From: Branchipolynoe longqiensis
Lineage: Eukaryota > Annelida > Polychaeta > Phyllodocida > Polynoidae
Reading direction: 5' to 3'
NCBI GenBank assembly: GCA_030323885.1
Contig: CM059198.1
Span: 77,083,097-77,147,096 of the forward strand
DNA: 64,000 nt
Shown: piece by piece, positions 1-9,640 of the stretch
Numbering within the stretch: position 1 is the first letter of the stretch
How the letters are laid out: each line of letters begins with the position of its first letter
Translations under genes and position numbers: made by a program
The notes under the pieces: model-generated
The model's input: the letters and a program-made list of their open reading frames with translations, nothing else
Told to the model about the DNA's origin: nothing
Databases searched by the model: none

Positions 1-210
1 CCCCTCTCCCCATCCCCACCCCTCTCCTCCCTATCCCACAGATCTAAGCAGTTATTACCTGATATGCGGTCTGATGCCATACCGTGAATGCACCTCAGAA
101 ACCCGAGGCAGAAAAACCCCAAAATTAAGGAGAGTGAAGGCTGACACTTGAGTCTTTTAAAAACTCTTTAAAAATGTGATTTTTAAATTGAATCACAACA
201 TCGTAATACC
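1..210. other. No recognisable feature
   Basis: A short C/T-rich run opens the window, followed by ordinary AT-rich sequence. I see no ORF, tRNA or repeat boundary here. Confidence 0.5.
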
Positions 211-565
211 TTAAAGTTACACGGTCCTATGGTTTTGAATTTCTGTCATATTAAAAATAAACCATTGTAATCGATTTTAATTTACTTTGAAATAACATTT
301 TTTACTTAAAAGGCTTAACGTTGGTTATATTTGAAATGAAAACATCCAAAATTAACATTAGGATGCATGTCAAAATGCTAGAAATCTTTGTGTGTGTGGT
401 GAATTTATTCACCCTACCCACAACGGCTAAGTGTAAACTATTTGTGTTCACCGCTAGATTGTCACTGTCAGCAGAGGCTTCAGCAGTGATCAGGTGATAG
501 GTTCGATTAAATTGACTCAGTATTCCTTATATGCAGACATAAATCCTTAATAAGGCCAAATAAAA
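211..565 (+). mobile_element. MITE-E, 3'-truncated copy
   Basis: It starts with TTAAAGTTACACGGTCC, a diverged version of the MITE-E terminus TTAAAG(T/C)TGCATAGTCC, and follows the family interior (hydrophobic-looking AT-rich core, then a 'gattaaattgactcagtatt' block). The other terminus is missing. This is an old, diverged copy. Confidence 0.6.
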
Positions 566-645
566 ATAAATGGTGATCGACCCCGCCCGTGCCTGAAAAA
601 TCGGCCGCCATGAATTAAACTTTTTTTTTAACCGTTTATAATGTG

Positions 646-788
646 TCAGGCTAGCACCGATTCAATCTTTGTATCAATTTTTAAGTCATTGGTTTGACTC
701 AGCCAGGGTTCAAACCCAGGAGTTTGAATCCCATGACCTACCAGAACATGAGTCGGGCGCTCAACTCATTCGGCCATCACGTCTGGTT
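646..788 (-). mobile_element. SINE-A, 5' (tRNA-like) fragment
   Basis: Read on the minus strand it has an A-box-like 'tggccgaatgagttgagcg' block and a degenerate B-box in two 'gggtttgaa/gggttcaaa' versions, followed by the family's 'gagtcaaaccaatgactt' segment. The B-box region is locally duplicated in this copy. Confidence 0.7.
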
Positions 789-867
789 ACCTACTATGTG
801 TGAGTCAAAAATAAAAAATATAAATATAAACTGCCCGCCCGACCCTGATCACCCACCACAAAAGAAA

Positions 868-1066
868 TACAGTAAAACCTCTCTAACCGACCACCTCTAC
901 AGATCAACCACTCCCCTATATCGATCGCTTTTTTTTTTGTCCCAAATGATCGCCCATACAATACCATTGGAAAGATTTTTAAAATCTCTCTAAACCAACC
1001 ACCCCCCTAAATGAACCATTTAAAGTCGGTCCCATGGTCGGTCGATTTAAAGAAGTTTCACTGTAT
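868..1066 (+). mobile_element. MITE-F copy 1
   Basis: A 199-bp element with ends TACAGTAAAACCTCTCTAA and ..GTTTCACTGTA. The ends are inverted repeats, and a second internal inverted pair lies at 'cgaccacc..ggtcggtc'. CAGT/ACTG tips next to TA fit Tc1/mariner/pogo-type non-autonomous elements; this is inferred from the tips only. Confidence 0.8.
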
Positions 1067-1923
1067 ATTTATATAAATATTTGGTTGGTGAAATCTCTAT
1101 GTTACTGTCAAGGACAGGAAGGATACGGAAGTTTCCGGATGCATCATTCAACAAATGCAATTCTCCTGGGAATAAACTAGAAGCGGCTCCACATCTTAGC
1201 TTATGGGGGTTCATAACCTTACGACAGTTACCGGCTGCAGAACTGCAGCAATATTAGAAAGGCACCGATAAATCGGTCCGATCTTTGGTGTGAAGATTAA
1301 TCTTCTGGTGGGACGGTTGTAGAAGCTGGGGATGTCTTTACAACAATCAAACGATGAATCAATGGGGTGGCCCCGAATCTCTCCGGTCCGACGGTAGCAG
1401 AGCACTCATACCCAGTAACAGCAGCAAGGGTTCAGGAGGAAGGGACGGGTAAAGGCGGGTTCAGCAGGTTCCAGCAACAAGAACAAAGTGAGAGGGCGAA
1501 AAGGTAAATGGCCCCCACCCAAGCAAACAACTCCCTTGATCAGGGGGAGAAGTAAGCCCGGGGGGGTGGGGGGGGGGACAAAAAAGGGTAGAGTATAGGA
1601 AAGAGAAATGAGGAGAGTTGAGTCAAAGGGCTGTGTCTCTTTGCTCAATGGTGACCAGCCGACGAGCCAAAGACAGGGACAGAGTAAGAGTAGAAAGTGA
1701 AATGCTGGCAGGCTCCCCCGAATGGAACTCTTTTCAGACATAATCAAGGAGGAGCAAGGCCAGCAGAGAGTAGATAGAGAGGTGTGGACGAAGTGCAGTC
1801 CAGATAGTAAGTCAGCTGATCATGTGTCGGTATTTACTGATACACATGTGAATAAGCAGACACAGTGGTGTTCATTGTGTGGGGCATGAATCGTACTTTA
1901 TACGTAATTTCATGACGGTAAAA
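1067..1923. other. Unassigned non-coding sequence
   Basis: Mixed-composition DNA with a poly-G run near 1560-1578. The open frames are short and show no protein-like pattern. I could not assign it to a repeat family. Confidence 0.4.
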
Positions 1924-2018
1924 CATGGAGAGGTGGGCGGGTGGGCGGGTGGGCGAGGGGCGGGCGCGGCGGGAGGGGGGAGGGGGGAGGGGGGAGGGAG
2001 GAGGTAGGGGGGGGGGGC
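1924..2018. repeat. G-rich low-complexity tract
   Basis: Runs of GGGCGGGTGGGC and GGGGGGA. Many closely spaced G-runs make quadruplex folding plausible on the plus strand (inference). Confidence 0.85.
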
Positions 2019-2103
2019 ACCAGTCTCACTGGGAACTGAGTAAAACGTCCATTGCTTACGTGCTGGCCGACATTGAGAGCGATGGAGTGTGAAAGTGTAC
2101 AAC

Positions 2104-2285
2104 TCACCTGGAAAAGGAAGAGAAGGAATGGGTCAGTGGTGGTGGCGGTATGACAATTATGGCAATATTGGCAGTAATAGTAATTATGGTAGTAATAACA
2201 GAATAGTAGACGTAGTAACAACAACAGCAATGATACTGGCAAAGGAAGACAAGGAATGGGTCAGTGATGATGGCGGTATGACATT
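2104..2285. repeat. Two-copy ~128-bp imperfect repeat
   Basis: The block 'aaggaatgggtcagtg' followed by '(g)atggcggtatgac' occurs near 2110-2155 and again near 2238-2283. The copies are separated by AAT/AGT-type trinucleotide repeats. Confidence 0.75.
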
Positions 2286-2719
2286 TAGGACAGTAATCGG
2301 GTAATAGTAATCCTAGTCGCGAGAACAGAAATAGTAGACTTTGTAATAACAACACCAATAACACCGGTTATAATAATGATAGTTGGAACAGGACTAACAG
2401 CGATAATAGCAGCAATAGAAGCAATAGCAGTATTGTACGTAACAGTGGTAATATCAGCAACAGCAGTAACAGCTGTATCGGAGTAGTAGCAGTAATAACA
2501 GTAACAAAACTAACAGTAACGGTAGTAACAACAGTAACAGGACCAACAACAGAAAGAGCAGTAACAGCAGTAACATCAAACTGCAGTAGTAGCAGTGATA
2601 GCAGTAATAGCGGAATAGCAGTAATAGCAATAATAACGGTAACAGCAGTAACAGTGGTAACAGTAGTAGTGGCAGTAATAACAGTAACAGCAATAACAGA
2701 AGTAACAGCAGTAATGGAG
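2286..2719. repeat. Imperfect AAC/AGT/AGC trinucleotide array, left side
   Basis: Mostly 'agtaac', 'agcaat' and 'aacagc' permutations. Apparent Leu-rich minus-strand reading frames are artefacts of the 3-bp period. The array abuts the left terminus of TIR element I-1 and resumes after its right terminus. Confidence 0.9.
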
Positions 2720-3284
2720 CTGTCACACTACGACGTAAAGCCATAGCATAAGATGACATAGGTGAAATTTGGCCATTACGTCGAGATATGTTGCGGAATG
2801 TCGAGATACGTTATGCATTTGTTAAGCCTACGTCAAGGTATGTCGCGATACGTCGAGTTACGTCGAGATACGGTGACACACGTCAAGGTTTTGGACATAC
2901 CCAAAACTTTTGACGTAGCTCGATGTACTGGCCGTTACGTTAGGCTATGTTGGGCTTACATTGCACTTACGTCGAGATACATTACATGTTCGTTAGAGCT
3001 ATGTCGGTCTATGTTGAGCAACGTCGACTTACGGTAGGCTGACGGAGAGCCAGGAGGAATGTGCAGCCCACGCGCTGACAATGTGCTGTTAACATATCTC
3101 AATGCAGGTCTAAGGTGTCTCTGACATGTCTCTAACGTTAGTCTAACGTAAGTCCAATGTGTCTTGACATATTCGACATAGTTGACAAACAGCTGGTGAG
3201 AGCGTAACGTATGTAACATCTGCCAATGTTCTTCGAATGTACGCGAATGTGCTGTGAACGTGGTGTCAACGTTTTGCCTTTGAG

Positions 3285-3292
3285 TATATAAA
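3285..3292 (+). promoter_or_regulatory. TATA box, plus strand, in element I
   Basis: TATATAAA in the context 'gagtatataaaggc'. A pyrimidine/purine start-like region follows 30-40 bp downstream ('cagcagagcagctcaaccc'). It would drive transcription rightward, opposite to the ORF at 3333-3662. Confidence 0.45.
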
Positions 3293-3332
3293 GGCACCCG
3301 ATGTCCTCTTGTCAGCAGAGCAGCTCAACCCT

Positions 3333-3662
3333 TCACAGAGTGCAGTCGTACTTCCGCACCCTCTGCTTGTTTGTGGTGAGACGGTGTGAGCGGGAGGAGG
3401 TGGAGGTTGCAGATGAGACACGGGAACAAGGAGATGGAGACATGGACTGAGTTTCCATGGTCTCCTCAGTCTCCTCAGTCTCCTCAGTCGGGCAAGACAG
3501 AGAGGAGATTATAGCAGATGGTGGAAATGGTGGAGATGGTGGAGATGGTGGTGGTGGTGAAGATTGAGTGTCCCCTGTCATCCTCTTCCTGCCCTTGCCC
3601 TTGCCTCTTCCCCTAATGAAGAGGCTAGCAGGAGTGGAGTTGGAGATGTTCTTCGCAGGCAT
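3333..3662 (-). CDS. 109-aa proline/serine-rich ORF inside TIR element I
   Basis: This ORF starts at an ATG about 40 bp downstream of a minus-strand TATA box. The N-terminal 30 residues contain a basic stretch RGRGKGKGRKRM. Residues 33-50 are Ser/Pro-rich (SPPPP, PSPPSPP), then come Thr-Glu repeats (TEETEETEET) and a Ser/Arg-rich tail. I recognise no family and no catalytic motif. The sequence is low-complexity and may be disordered. The RGKGKGRK motif also opens the Gag of the Ngaro-like element at 28-33 kb, which could be coincidence. Correct spacing from TATA to ATG favours a real transcript, but this is unproven. The alternative is a chance ORF in GC-rich filler. Confidence 0.4.
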   Translation of the reverse strand: MPAKNISNSTPASLFIRGRGKGKGRKRMTGDTQSSPPPPSPPSPPFPPSAIISSLSCPTEETEETEETMETQSMSPSPCSRVSSATSTSSRSHRLTTNKQRVRKYDCTL

Positions 3663-3700
3663 GCTGGAGGAGTTGTAAGGAGAGAGCCAGACTACACCCT

Positions 3701-3708
3701 TATATATA
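3701..3708 (-). promoter_or_regulatory. TATA box, minus strand, in element I
   Basis: On the minus strand it reads GGGTATATATAAGGG, about 40 bp upstream of the ATG at 3662. Together with the plus-strand TATA box at 3285 it makes two promoters pointing at each other. Confidence 0.5.
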
Positions 3709-4183
3709 CCCGAGGCGCAGGTGGTTCAGGTGCTCCTGCGCAGATTGGCCTATGTTACGCTCACATCGAGCGCATTGAGCGCTCGCTGGCCTTACGCTGA
3801 GCATGCTGGACTGTCGTTAGACTGACGCTGCTCACTCGCGGGCCTGATGTCGACTCATGTTATGAATTACGTCAAAGTCACACAGAGCTATGTTAGGGCG
3901 GGCATAATTATGTGAGTCCTATGCTAAGCCGATGCTAAGGTTCGCTGGGCTGATGACGCGCATGCTGGAGGCTCGTTAGCCTTACATTGGGCCTTTTTTT
4001 CTTTTACGTTCTAACTCATTGACACACGTTACAACTACATTGGACCGACATTTTGCCTACGTTCACTACATTGCACTGACATCCAAATTGGCCCTGCAAT
4101 GCCGAGGATTTTGACGTATCTCGACATAAATAAACGATTTCTACGTTCCCCACTCGCTGGGCCATTACGTCGTAGTGTGACAG

Positions 4184-4990
4184 GGGTATAACTGAAGTAA
4201 GAGCAATAACAACAGAAATAACAGCAATAGCAGTAACAGCAGTAGTCACAGTTATAAGAGTCATAGTAGTAACAGCAGTAGTTGCAGAAATAGCAGTAAC
4301 AGCAGTTATAGCAGTAATATCAGCAATAACAGTAATAACTGTAATATCAGGAATAACAGGAATAACAGGAATAACAGCAATAACAGCAATAACAGCAATA
4401 ACAGCATTAACAGCAATAACAGCAATAACAGTAACAGCAGTAGTCACAGTTATAAGAGTCATAGTAGTAACAGCAGTAGTTGCAGAAATAGCAGTAACAG
4501 CAGTTATAGCAGTAATATCAGCAATAACAGTAATAACTGTAATATCAGCAATAACAGCAATAACAGCAATAACCGCAATAACAGCAATAGCAGTAACAGC
4601 AGTAGTCACAGTTATAAGAGTCATAATAGTAACAGCAGTAGTTGCAGAAATAGCAGTAACAGCAGTTATAGCAGTAATATCAGCAATAACAGTAATAACT
4701 GTAATATCAGCAATAACAGCAATAACAGCAATAACAGCAATAGCAGCAATAACAGCAATAACAGCAATAACAGCAATAACAGCAATAACAGCAATAACAT
4801 CAATAACAGCAATAACAGCAATAACAGCAATAACAGCAATAACAGCAATAACAGCAATAACAGCAATAGCAGTAATAGCAGTAATATTAGCAATAACAGC
4901 AATAACAGTAATACAAATAACAACAGTAATAACAGTAATAGCAGTAATAACAGTAATAGTGGCAATAGCGATAATAGCAGTAATAGGTTA
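4184..4990. repeat. AAC/AGC/AGT trinucleotide array, right side
   Basis: Imperfect (AACAGC AATAAC)n with a longer ~180-240-bp internal repeat: the block 'agtcacagttataagagtcat' recurs at about 4244, 4441 and 4603. Long Leu- and Val/Ile/Thr-rich frames here are period-3 artefacts. Confidence 0.9.
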
Positions 4991-5153
4991 ATAGATGCGA
5001 TGGCAGGAATAGTAGAAATACTAGTCGTAACAATAAGATCAACTACAGATGAATTAATCTGTTCACTTCCGTGAATGTCTTCTCTTTAAAACATGAAGCT
5101 ATTAATGGCCCAGGCTAGGTTACGTGACAGGATGAAATGTGGGACGAGTGGCC

Positions 5154-5240
5154 TTAAAGGGGCACAGTCCGATGGTTGTGAGTTTCTCCCATATTGTGAG
5201 ATAAATATATTTCATTGATCGCTTTGATCTATCTTACTAT
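5154..5240 (+). mobile_element. MITE-E 5' end fragment
   Basis: It begins TTAAAGGGGCACAGTCCGATGG and continues through the family's 'gagtttctcccat..gagataaatata' segment, then ends abruptly. Confidence 0.65.
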
Positions 5241-5610
5241 TGTAGTAGACCACGATATCCACAGTTCCACGGTCTTTCACTCATCCACGCGCACACGGAA
5301 GAATGCCAAGATTTAGAGACAGTACGCTTCCACTGGTTTATTACCAAACCTATCCACTGTCTGCGGCACCAACAGTCAAGTGACCCATACCATAACTCGT
5401 TAGGTCCCACATCGCCTCTATAGGTTGGTGGGGGGTGTGCTAGCCACATGCAGTAGAGGGCAGCCCAGTCGGGGCCCTGTCTGGTGACTAGCGTGCTGCC
5501 ACCTAGCACAGTTCAATGTAACTGCATAGGTGTGCAGTGTTGTGTCTGCCGTCACCGCATAGTAGTGGAGCTCATGAACAGACTACTACACTATCTTTGG
5601 AGATATTTGA

Positions 5611-5716
5611 AAGTTTGTTGTATTTAATGAGGCCTCTAGAGCACCTTGATTTTAATTATCGGCTATTGGACGTCAAACATACTGTCATCCTGACATCTTT
5701 CCTTGGAGGAAACCCA
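5611..5716 (+). mobile_element. SINE-like family C fragment
   Basis: Contains 'cctctagagcac', 'atcggctattggacgtcaaacat' and 'ggaggaaaccca', a block shared with 7401, 17947 and 21378. I remember very similar sequence from many molluscan genomes, but cannot confirm it here. Confidence 0.65.
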
Positions 5717-6070
5717 GCAATATTTCCCATTTTCATCATCCCCACGACACTGGTTCCATGACCAGGATCCCGTAAAGCTATGCGATGTATACTTGTTGAA
5801 CCTACCCTGTGTATGTATGTGTAAGTGCACTGCCTCTATGTATGTAATTGTAAGCATTAAAAGACTTACAATTCCAGGGGGACGGGCGTAGTGGTCTGAA
5901 CTGACCTCTCGGGCAAGGAGCTGCATAGACAGGTAGGCGCGGGTAGTATGGTGATATCAGGGAGCCTAGGTGGTGTAATGGTTAGTACACTGGCCCGGAA
6001 TGCAAAGAGATGTGGGTTCGAATACTGCTATAGGTGGAATATTTCCCATTTTCATCACCCCCATGACACT
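5717..6070 (+). mobile_element. SINE-B, tandem copy 1 (3' part + full unit)
   Basis: Starts in the 3' part of one SINE-B unit ('gcaatatttcccattttcat'), runs through the shared spacer with an 'attgtaagcattaaaagacttacaat' stem-loop, and enters a second unit at 5952. That unit has an A-box-like 'ggtggtgtaatggttagtac' and a B-box 'gggttcgaa'. Further tandem copies are at 18251 and 41480. Confidence 0.75.
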
Positions 6071-6098
6071 ACTGATCGGCTTCAGTGACACTACTAGT

Positions 6099-6205
6099 GG
6101 CAACAGGTTCTATTAACTTGACTTTGTATTGCCTTTGATGCAGCAATGGATGCTTATTAAAATGAGTGCATCCGTATCCAAGTTGGATCAGATCTAGGTC
6201 AATGT
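6099..6205 (+). mobile_element. MITE-E 3' half fragment
   Basis: Matches the family segment 'aacaggttctatta..gagtgca(t)ccgtatcc(a)agttgga'. Both termini are missing. Confidence 0.5.
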
Positions 6206-6219
6206 CAGTTTACCGAACA

Positions 6220-6553
6220 CCGGATGCAGTGACTGAATCGGCAAAGCGCAGGCCTCCCGTGTGGGAGATCGGGAGTTCGATTCCCGGTCGAGTCAATCTA
6301 ATGACTTACAAAATTTATACTTGTCACTTCCTAGATTGACGCTCGGCATTAATAATAGGATATGCCAAGGACTGGTTAGCTCAGTGTCAGGATAATGTGT
6401 CTGAGTGGGATATCATCAGGTCATCATGCTGGCAGCCTGATTTCCCAGCGGGGCAGCATCATAAAGTCACCATAAGTGTGCACGGTCATAAGTCGGTATC
6501 TATCCTGATATGACCTTAGATGTTGCCAGGATGTAAAATTCCAATAACTAACC
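6220..6553 (+). mobile_element. SINE-A, near full length
   Basis: 5' tRNA-like head with A-box 'tgactgaatcggcaaagcgc' and B-box 'gagttcgattcccgg', then the conserved body ('gactggttagctcagtgtcaggataatgtg', 'gcagcatcataaagtcacc'). The 3' end is 'tgttgccaggatgtaaaat'. Confidence 0.85.
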
Positions 6554-6765
6554 AAGGTCTTGGTTTTTGAGTTGTGGTGCTTTTATTGGACTAGGTAGCT
6601 TTAAAGACAATGCAAAAAGAAAAGAGACTATTATCATCATAATGTCGTAAACTGCTATGGCTGACAGTGAAATATCGAAATAAGCAAACCCATGCACACG
6701 AGGAAATAAGGATGTGCGAATAATCATTGTTCTGTTTCCGTCGTCGTAGGTTCTATTGGTCTTCT
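6554..6765. other. Unassigned
   Basis: AT-rich sequence with no match to the other repeats in this window and no coding signal. Confidence 0.4.
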
Positions 6766-6903
6766 GGCTACAGAAAGAGAGGGCGCCCTCGTCTCCGGTT
6801 CAAGGATACCATCAAGAGAAACCTGAAGCTGAGCGACATTAAGACCGACTCATGGAAGCAACTCTCACAGCAGAGAGCTAAATGGAGAGCGACAGTCAAA
6901 TAA
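6766..6903 (+). pseudogene. LINE reverse-transcriptase C-terminal fragment
   Basis: A 45-codon frame ending in TAA reads GYRKRGRPRLRF..KDTIKRNLK..W..L..QRAKWRATVK. This GRPR-x-RF-KD...W...R..WR pattern is the standard extreme C-terminus of APE-type LINE ORF2 proteins. Upstream codons (FYWSS) look like the same frame. The following ~55 bp, with ATGATGATGATG, is probably the LINE's 3' UTR and tail. The rest of the element is absent, as in a 5'-truncated insertion. Confidence 0.8.
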
Positions 6904-7030
6904 TGAAAGCAGTCTTTGTTGCATCGTGACCAACAGCATGATGATGATGAGGTTCTATTAAAGCCATGTAATGGGAAGAGAGAGAAAACCTTTCTAATCC
7001 AATAGACTTGGCTATATTTTATTGAAGATT

Positions 7031-7334
7031 CTTGAAGATTTATACTGCATATCACGGATGAATAGACTTGTTTTCTCCATCAGACAGTTTGTCGATAGAA
7101 AGCCCGAGCCTACACTTTTACCGACCCAAGGGATTTTTAAGCTCCTACACCACACAGACATGGTATGAGAGCAACTGGCCTTTGATTACGCTGTAACCAG
7201 TGTAAGTTATACACAGTGGTGGAAATCCAAATTGGCAGAGGTGGGGGCATGGGGAATTGAACCACCGACCTTCGGATTAGGAATCCGACCAAGAAATAAG
7301 TCAGACACTCTAACCACTCCGCCTCAGAGGACAC
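7031..7334 (-). mobile_element. SINE-D copy 1
   Basis: On the minus strand: a tRNA-like head with A-box 'ggcggagtggttagagtgtc' and B-box 'ggttcaattccccatgcccc', then 'ccaatttggatttccacc', 'gagcaactg' and 'tcggtaaaagtgtaggc' blocks, ending 'tataaatcttcaag'. Five copies occur in this window. Confidence 0.85.
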
Positions 7335-7364
7335 CAATTTTCAATCCTACATATGCAACTTAGA

Positions 7365-7540
7365 TTGTTGTTTATTGTTGTTTTACGTCCTAGCAACATC
7401 TATTTGACGTCCAATAGCCGATGATATGAAAATCAATGTGCTCTAGAGGCGTTGTTAAACAAAACAAATTTTCCTAGCAACATCAAAGGTCATATCAGGA
7501 TGGGTACCGACTTGTGACAGTGCACACTCATGCTGACTAT
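7365..7540 (-). mobile_element. SINE-A 3' fragment interrupted by family C
   Basis: A SINE-A 3' end (minus) is split at 7401-7472 by a family C fragment. The 12-bp CCTAGCAACATC is duplicated at 7389-7400 and 7473-7484, so family C inserted here by target-primed retroposition. Confidence 0.8.
7401..7472 (-). mobile_element. Family C insertion with 12-bp target duplication
   Basis: 72 bp of family C in reverse orientation ('gacgtccaatagccgatgat', 'gtgctctagaggcg'), ending in an A-rich stretch. Its flanks carry the 12-bp duplication described for the host SINE-A. Confidence 0.8.
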
Positions 7541-7545
7541 ATATA

Positions 7546-7667
7546 TCGTAAAACCTCTCTAAATTAACCGACCATGGGATCGACTTTAAATGATCCATTT
7601 AGGGAGGTGCGCGGTTTAGGGAGGTACTCGATCTGTGGAGGTGGTCGGTTAGAGAGGTTTTACTGTA
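7546..7667 (-). mobile_element. MITE-F copy 2, internally deleted
   Basis: Ends 'tcgtaaaacctctctaa' and 'agagaggttttactgta'. The middle ~70 bp present in other copies is missing, leaving 122 bp. Confidence 0.8.
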
Positions 7668-7693
7668 CATATATTCTAGATGATACAAATACA

Positions 7694-8020
7694 CTGGATG
7701 CGATGGCTAAATCGGTAGAGCGCAGGTTTCCCCTGCGGATGGTCGGGAATTTTATTCACAGTTTAGTCGCACCGATGACTTACTAAATTGATACTTGATA
7801 TCTAGCCTGGCGCTTAGCATTACTAGTATAGGACAAGGACTGGTTAGCTCAGTGTCAGGATAATGTGAGTGACTGGGAAATCAGGTCATCGTGCCCGGAA
7901 CCTCGTCTCCCAGTTGGACAACACCATAAAGTCACAATGAGTGCACACTATCACAAGTCGGTACCCATCCTGATATGGCCTCAGATGTTGCCAAGATGTA
8001 AAACTCCAACAAACAAACAT
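7694..8020 (+). mobile_element. SINE-A, near full length
   Basis: Diverged tRNA-like head ('gatggctaaatcggtagagcgc') followed by a complete body and 3' end 'gttgccaagatgtaaaactc'. The B-box is degraded. Confidence 0.8.
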
Positions 8021-8220
8021 AATACAAATAATGTGTATATTATAATTGTCCCACTGATATACAATGAGAGCATATGATTTAACCACTAGTTTATTTTACT
8101 GCATGCCGTGTCTTGGTGTAAATACCTTGCACTATGTTGAGTACCTACGCTCTACACTATACAACATATGCTGCTCCCCCACTTTTAATGTTCAGAATGG
8201 AGTGTGCTGCACACAACGCA

Positions 8221-8560
8221 GCACATTCCACTTACCCATCGGCATGTACAAACCATATGTGATCACTCCAATGGCTGGAAGACCCGTGCCTCGGCACTCA
8301 CAAAATAAGTATTCAGACAAATAAAATATTTACCAAAAATAAATGTTTAAAATGTGCCAAGTTTACCATGAACACGTGACTCCTGAAGCACATTCAACTT
8401 CCACATCACCATGTACAAACCAAATGTGATCGATCCAACGGCTGGAAGACCCAGTGCCTCGGCGCTGACATAATATGTCTTTAGACAAATAAAATATTTA
8501 CCAAAAATAAATTGAGTAAACGCTTCAAGTTCACGAACATATGACTGCTGAAGCACATAC
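8221..8560. repeat. ~167-bp tandem repeat, two copies
   Basis: Units start at about 8221 and 8388 ('gcacattc..catgtacaaacca'), each containing 'ggctggaagaccc' and ending 'caaataaaatatttacc'. A third unit starts at about 8554 and breaks off before the tRNA gene. Confidence 0.8.
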
Positions 8561-8591
8561 AGATCGACAACAGAAGATCCCGGGACCAGGT

Positions 8592-8709
8592 GTCACATTG
8601 GCCGAGTGGTCTAAGGCGCCAGACTCAAGGTTATCCTTGCCTGTGTACGCAGGTTCACGAGTGTTCTGGCCCACGAATGTGGGCGTGGGTTCGAACCCCA
8701 CATCTGGCA
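8592..8709 (+). tRNA. tRNA-Leu(CAA) gene with 34-nt intron
   Basis: A nuclear tRNA gene. The acceptor strands GTCACAT/ATCTGGC pair with one C-C mismatch and one G-T wobble; the discriminator is A. The D-arm is 'ggccgagtggtctaaggc'. The anticodon stem CCAGA/TCTGG encloses loop CTCAAG..T, anticodon CAA at 8626-8628. An intron at 8630-8663 splits the loop after position 37, the standard place, and Leu-CAA genes of animals commonly carry an intron. The extra arm is long, as expected for Leu, and the T-arm GTGGG-TTCGAAC-CCCAC is perfect. TTTT at 8714-8717 is a good RNA polymerase III terminator. Unlike the SINEs, no family body follows it. The acceptor mismatch leaves a small chance of a pseudogene. 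Confidence 0.9.
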
Positions 8710-8713
8710 ACAT

Positions 8714-8717
8714 CTTT
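8714..8717 (+). terminator. Pol III terminator of tRNA-Leu
   Basis: TTTT, four bases after the discriminator base, on the coding strand. Confidence 0.75.
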
Positions 8718-8721
8718 TCTT

Positions 8722-8738
8722 CCCCCCCCCCCCCCCCC
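8722..8738. repeat. Poly-C run
   Basis: A homopolymer of about 17 C directly after the tRNA terminator. Confidence 0.9.
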
Positions 8739-8815
8739 CGCACATAGTTTACAAATAAAGTGTAGTATATTCTGTTTATAAATATCCGTTTTACTGAAGG
8801 CTGTGCCCGATATTT

Positions 8816-8904
8816 GTGGTGTTACCGAGGCCCCGTGGTGTTACCGAGGCCCTGTGGTGTCACTGAGGCCTTGTGGTGTTACTGAGGCCCTGTGGTGTTA
8901 CTGA
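8816..8904. repeat. 19-bp minisatellite, ~4.7 units
   Basis: Unit GTGGTGTTACCGAGGCCCY with few substitutions. Confidence 0.9.
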
Positions 8905-8989
8905 GCTGTCGGGTTTTGTGAGCTGGTCGGCCGCTCGTTCCCGCCACCTATACCAGGTGGCAGCACTGACATGCAGCGCTCCGCAACGA

Positions 8990-9640
8990 TGGGTGGGAGG
9001 TGGTAGGTGGGAGGTGGTAGGTGGTAGGAGGGAGGAGGGAGGAGGGAGGAGGGGAGGAGGGAGGAGGGAGGGGAGGAGGAGGGGAGGAGGGAGGAGGGAG
9101 GAGGGAGGAGGGAGGAGGGAGGAGGGAGGAGGGAGGAGGGAGGAGGGAGGAGGGAGGAGGGAGGAGGGAGGAGGGAGGAGGGAGGGAGGGAGGAGGGAGG
9201 AAGGAGGAGTTAGGAGGGAGGAGGGAGGGAGGGAGGAGGGAGGATAGAGGGAGGATGGAGGGAGGGAGGGAGGGAGGAGGGAGGTGGGAGGAGGAGGAGG
9301 AGGTTAGGGAGGGAGGAGAAGGGAGGAGGGAGGGGAAGGGAGGAGGGAGGGGAAGGGAGGAGGAGGGGAGGAGGAGGGGAGGGGGAGAGGGAGGAGGAGG
9401 AGGAGGGAGGAGGAGGGAGGAGGAGGGAGGGGAGGGAGGAGGGGAGGAGGGAGGGAGGAGGAGGGAGGAGGAGGAGAGAGGAGATGGAGGAGGAATAGAA
9501 GGAGGGAGGAGGAGGCGGAGGAGGGGGAGGATGAGCGAGGGAGGAGGGAGGACGGAGGACGGATGAAGGAGGAGGGAGGAGGGAGGAGGGAGGAGGGAGG
9601 AGGAGGGAGGAGGGGGAAAGAGGGGGGCGAGGGGGTACGA
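8990..9640. repeat. Purine-only GGA/GGGA array (~650 bp)
   Basis: (GGAGGGA)n with GGAGGAGG variants; one strand is almost entirely purine. Gly/Arg/Glu-rich frames here are artefacts. Confidence 0.95.

Larger units (their letters stand above)
2720..4183. mobile_element. TIR element I, copy 1 (1464 bp) with internal ORF
   Basis: Both ends read CTGTCACACTACGACGTAA when taken inward, a 19-bp perfect terminal inverted repeat. Subterminal DNA is packed with short TACGTCGA/TACGT motifs on both sides, as in many hAT- or P-like elements. No clean target duplication is visible because the flanks are trinucleotide repeats. The interior has a TATA box at each side of a 109-codon ORF. A second copy lies at 42481-43194. 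There is no transposase, so it is non-autonomous; superfamily unknown. Confidence 0.85.

Noticed and set aside
4016..4624. 202-codon Val/Ile/Thr/Ala frame
   Set aside because: Period-3 artefact of the AAC/AGC/AGT array.
8541..8781. Short ORFs across the tRNA-Leu gene
   Set aside because: They overlap a well-formed tRNA and its terminator; no protein features.
9021..9566. Gly/Arg/Glu-rich frame resembling an RGG protein
   Set aside because: Purine-only GGA repeat; every frame is open and no flanking gene structure exists.
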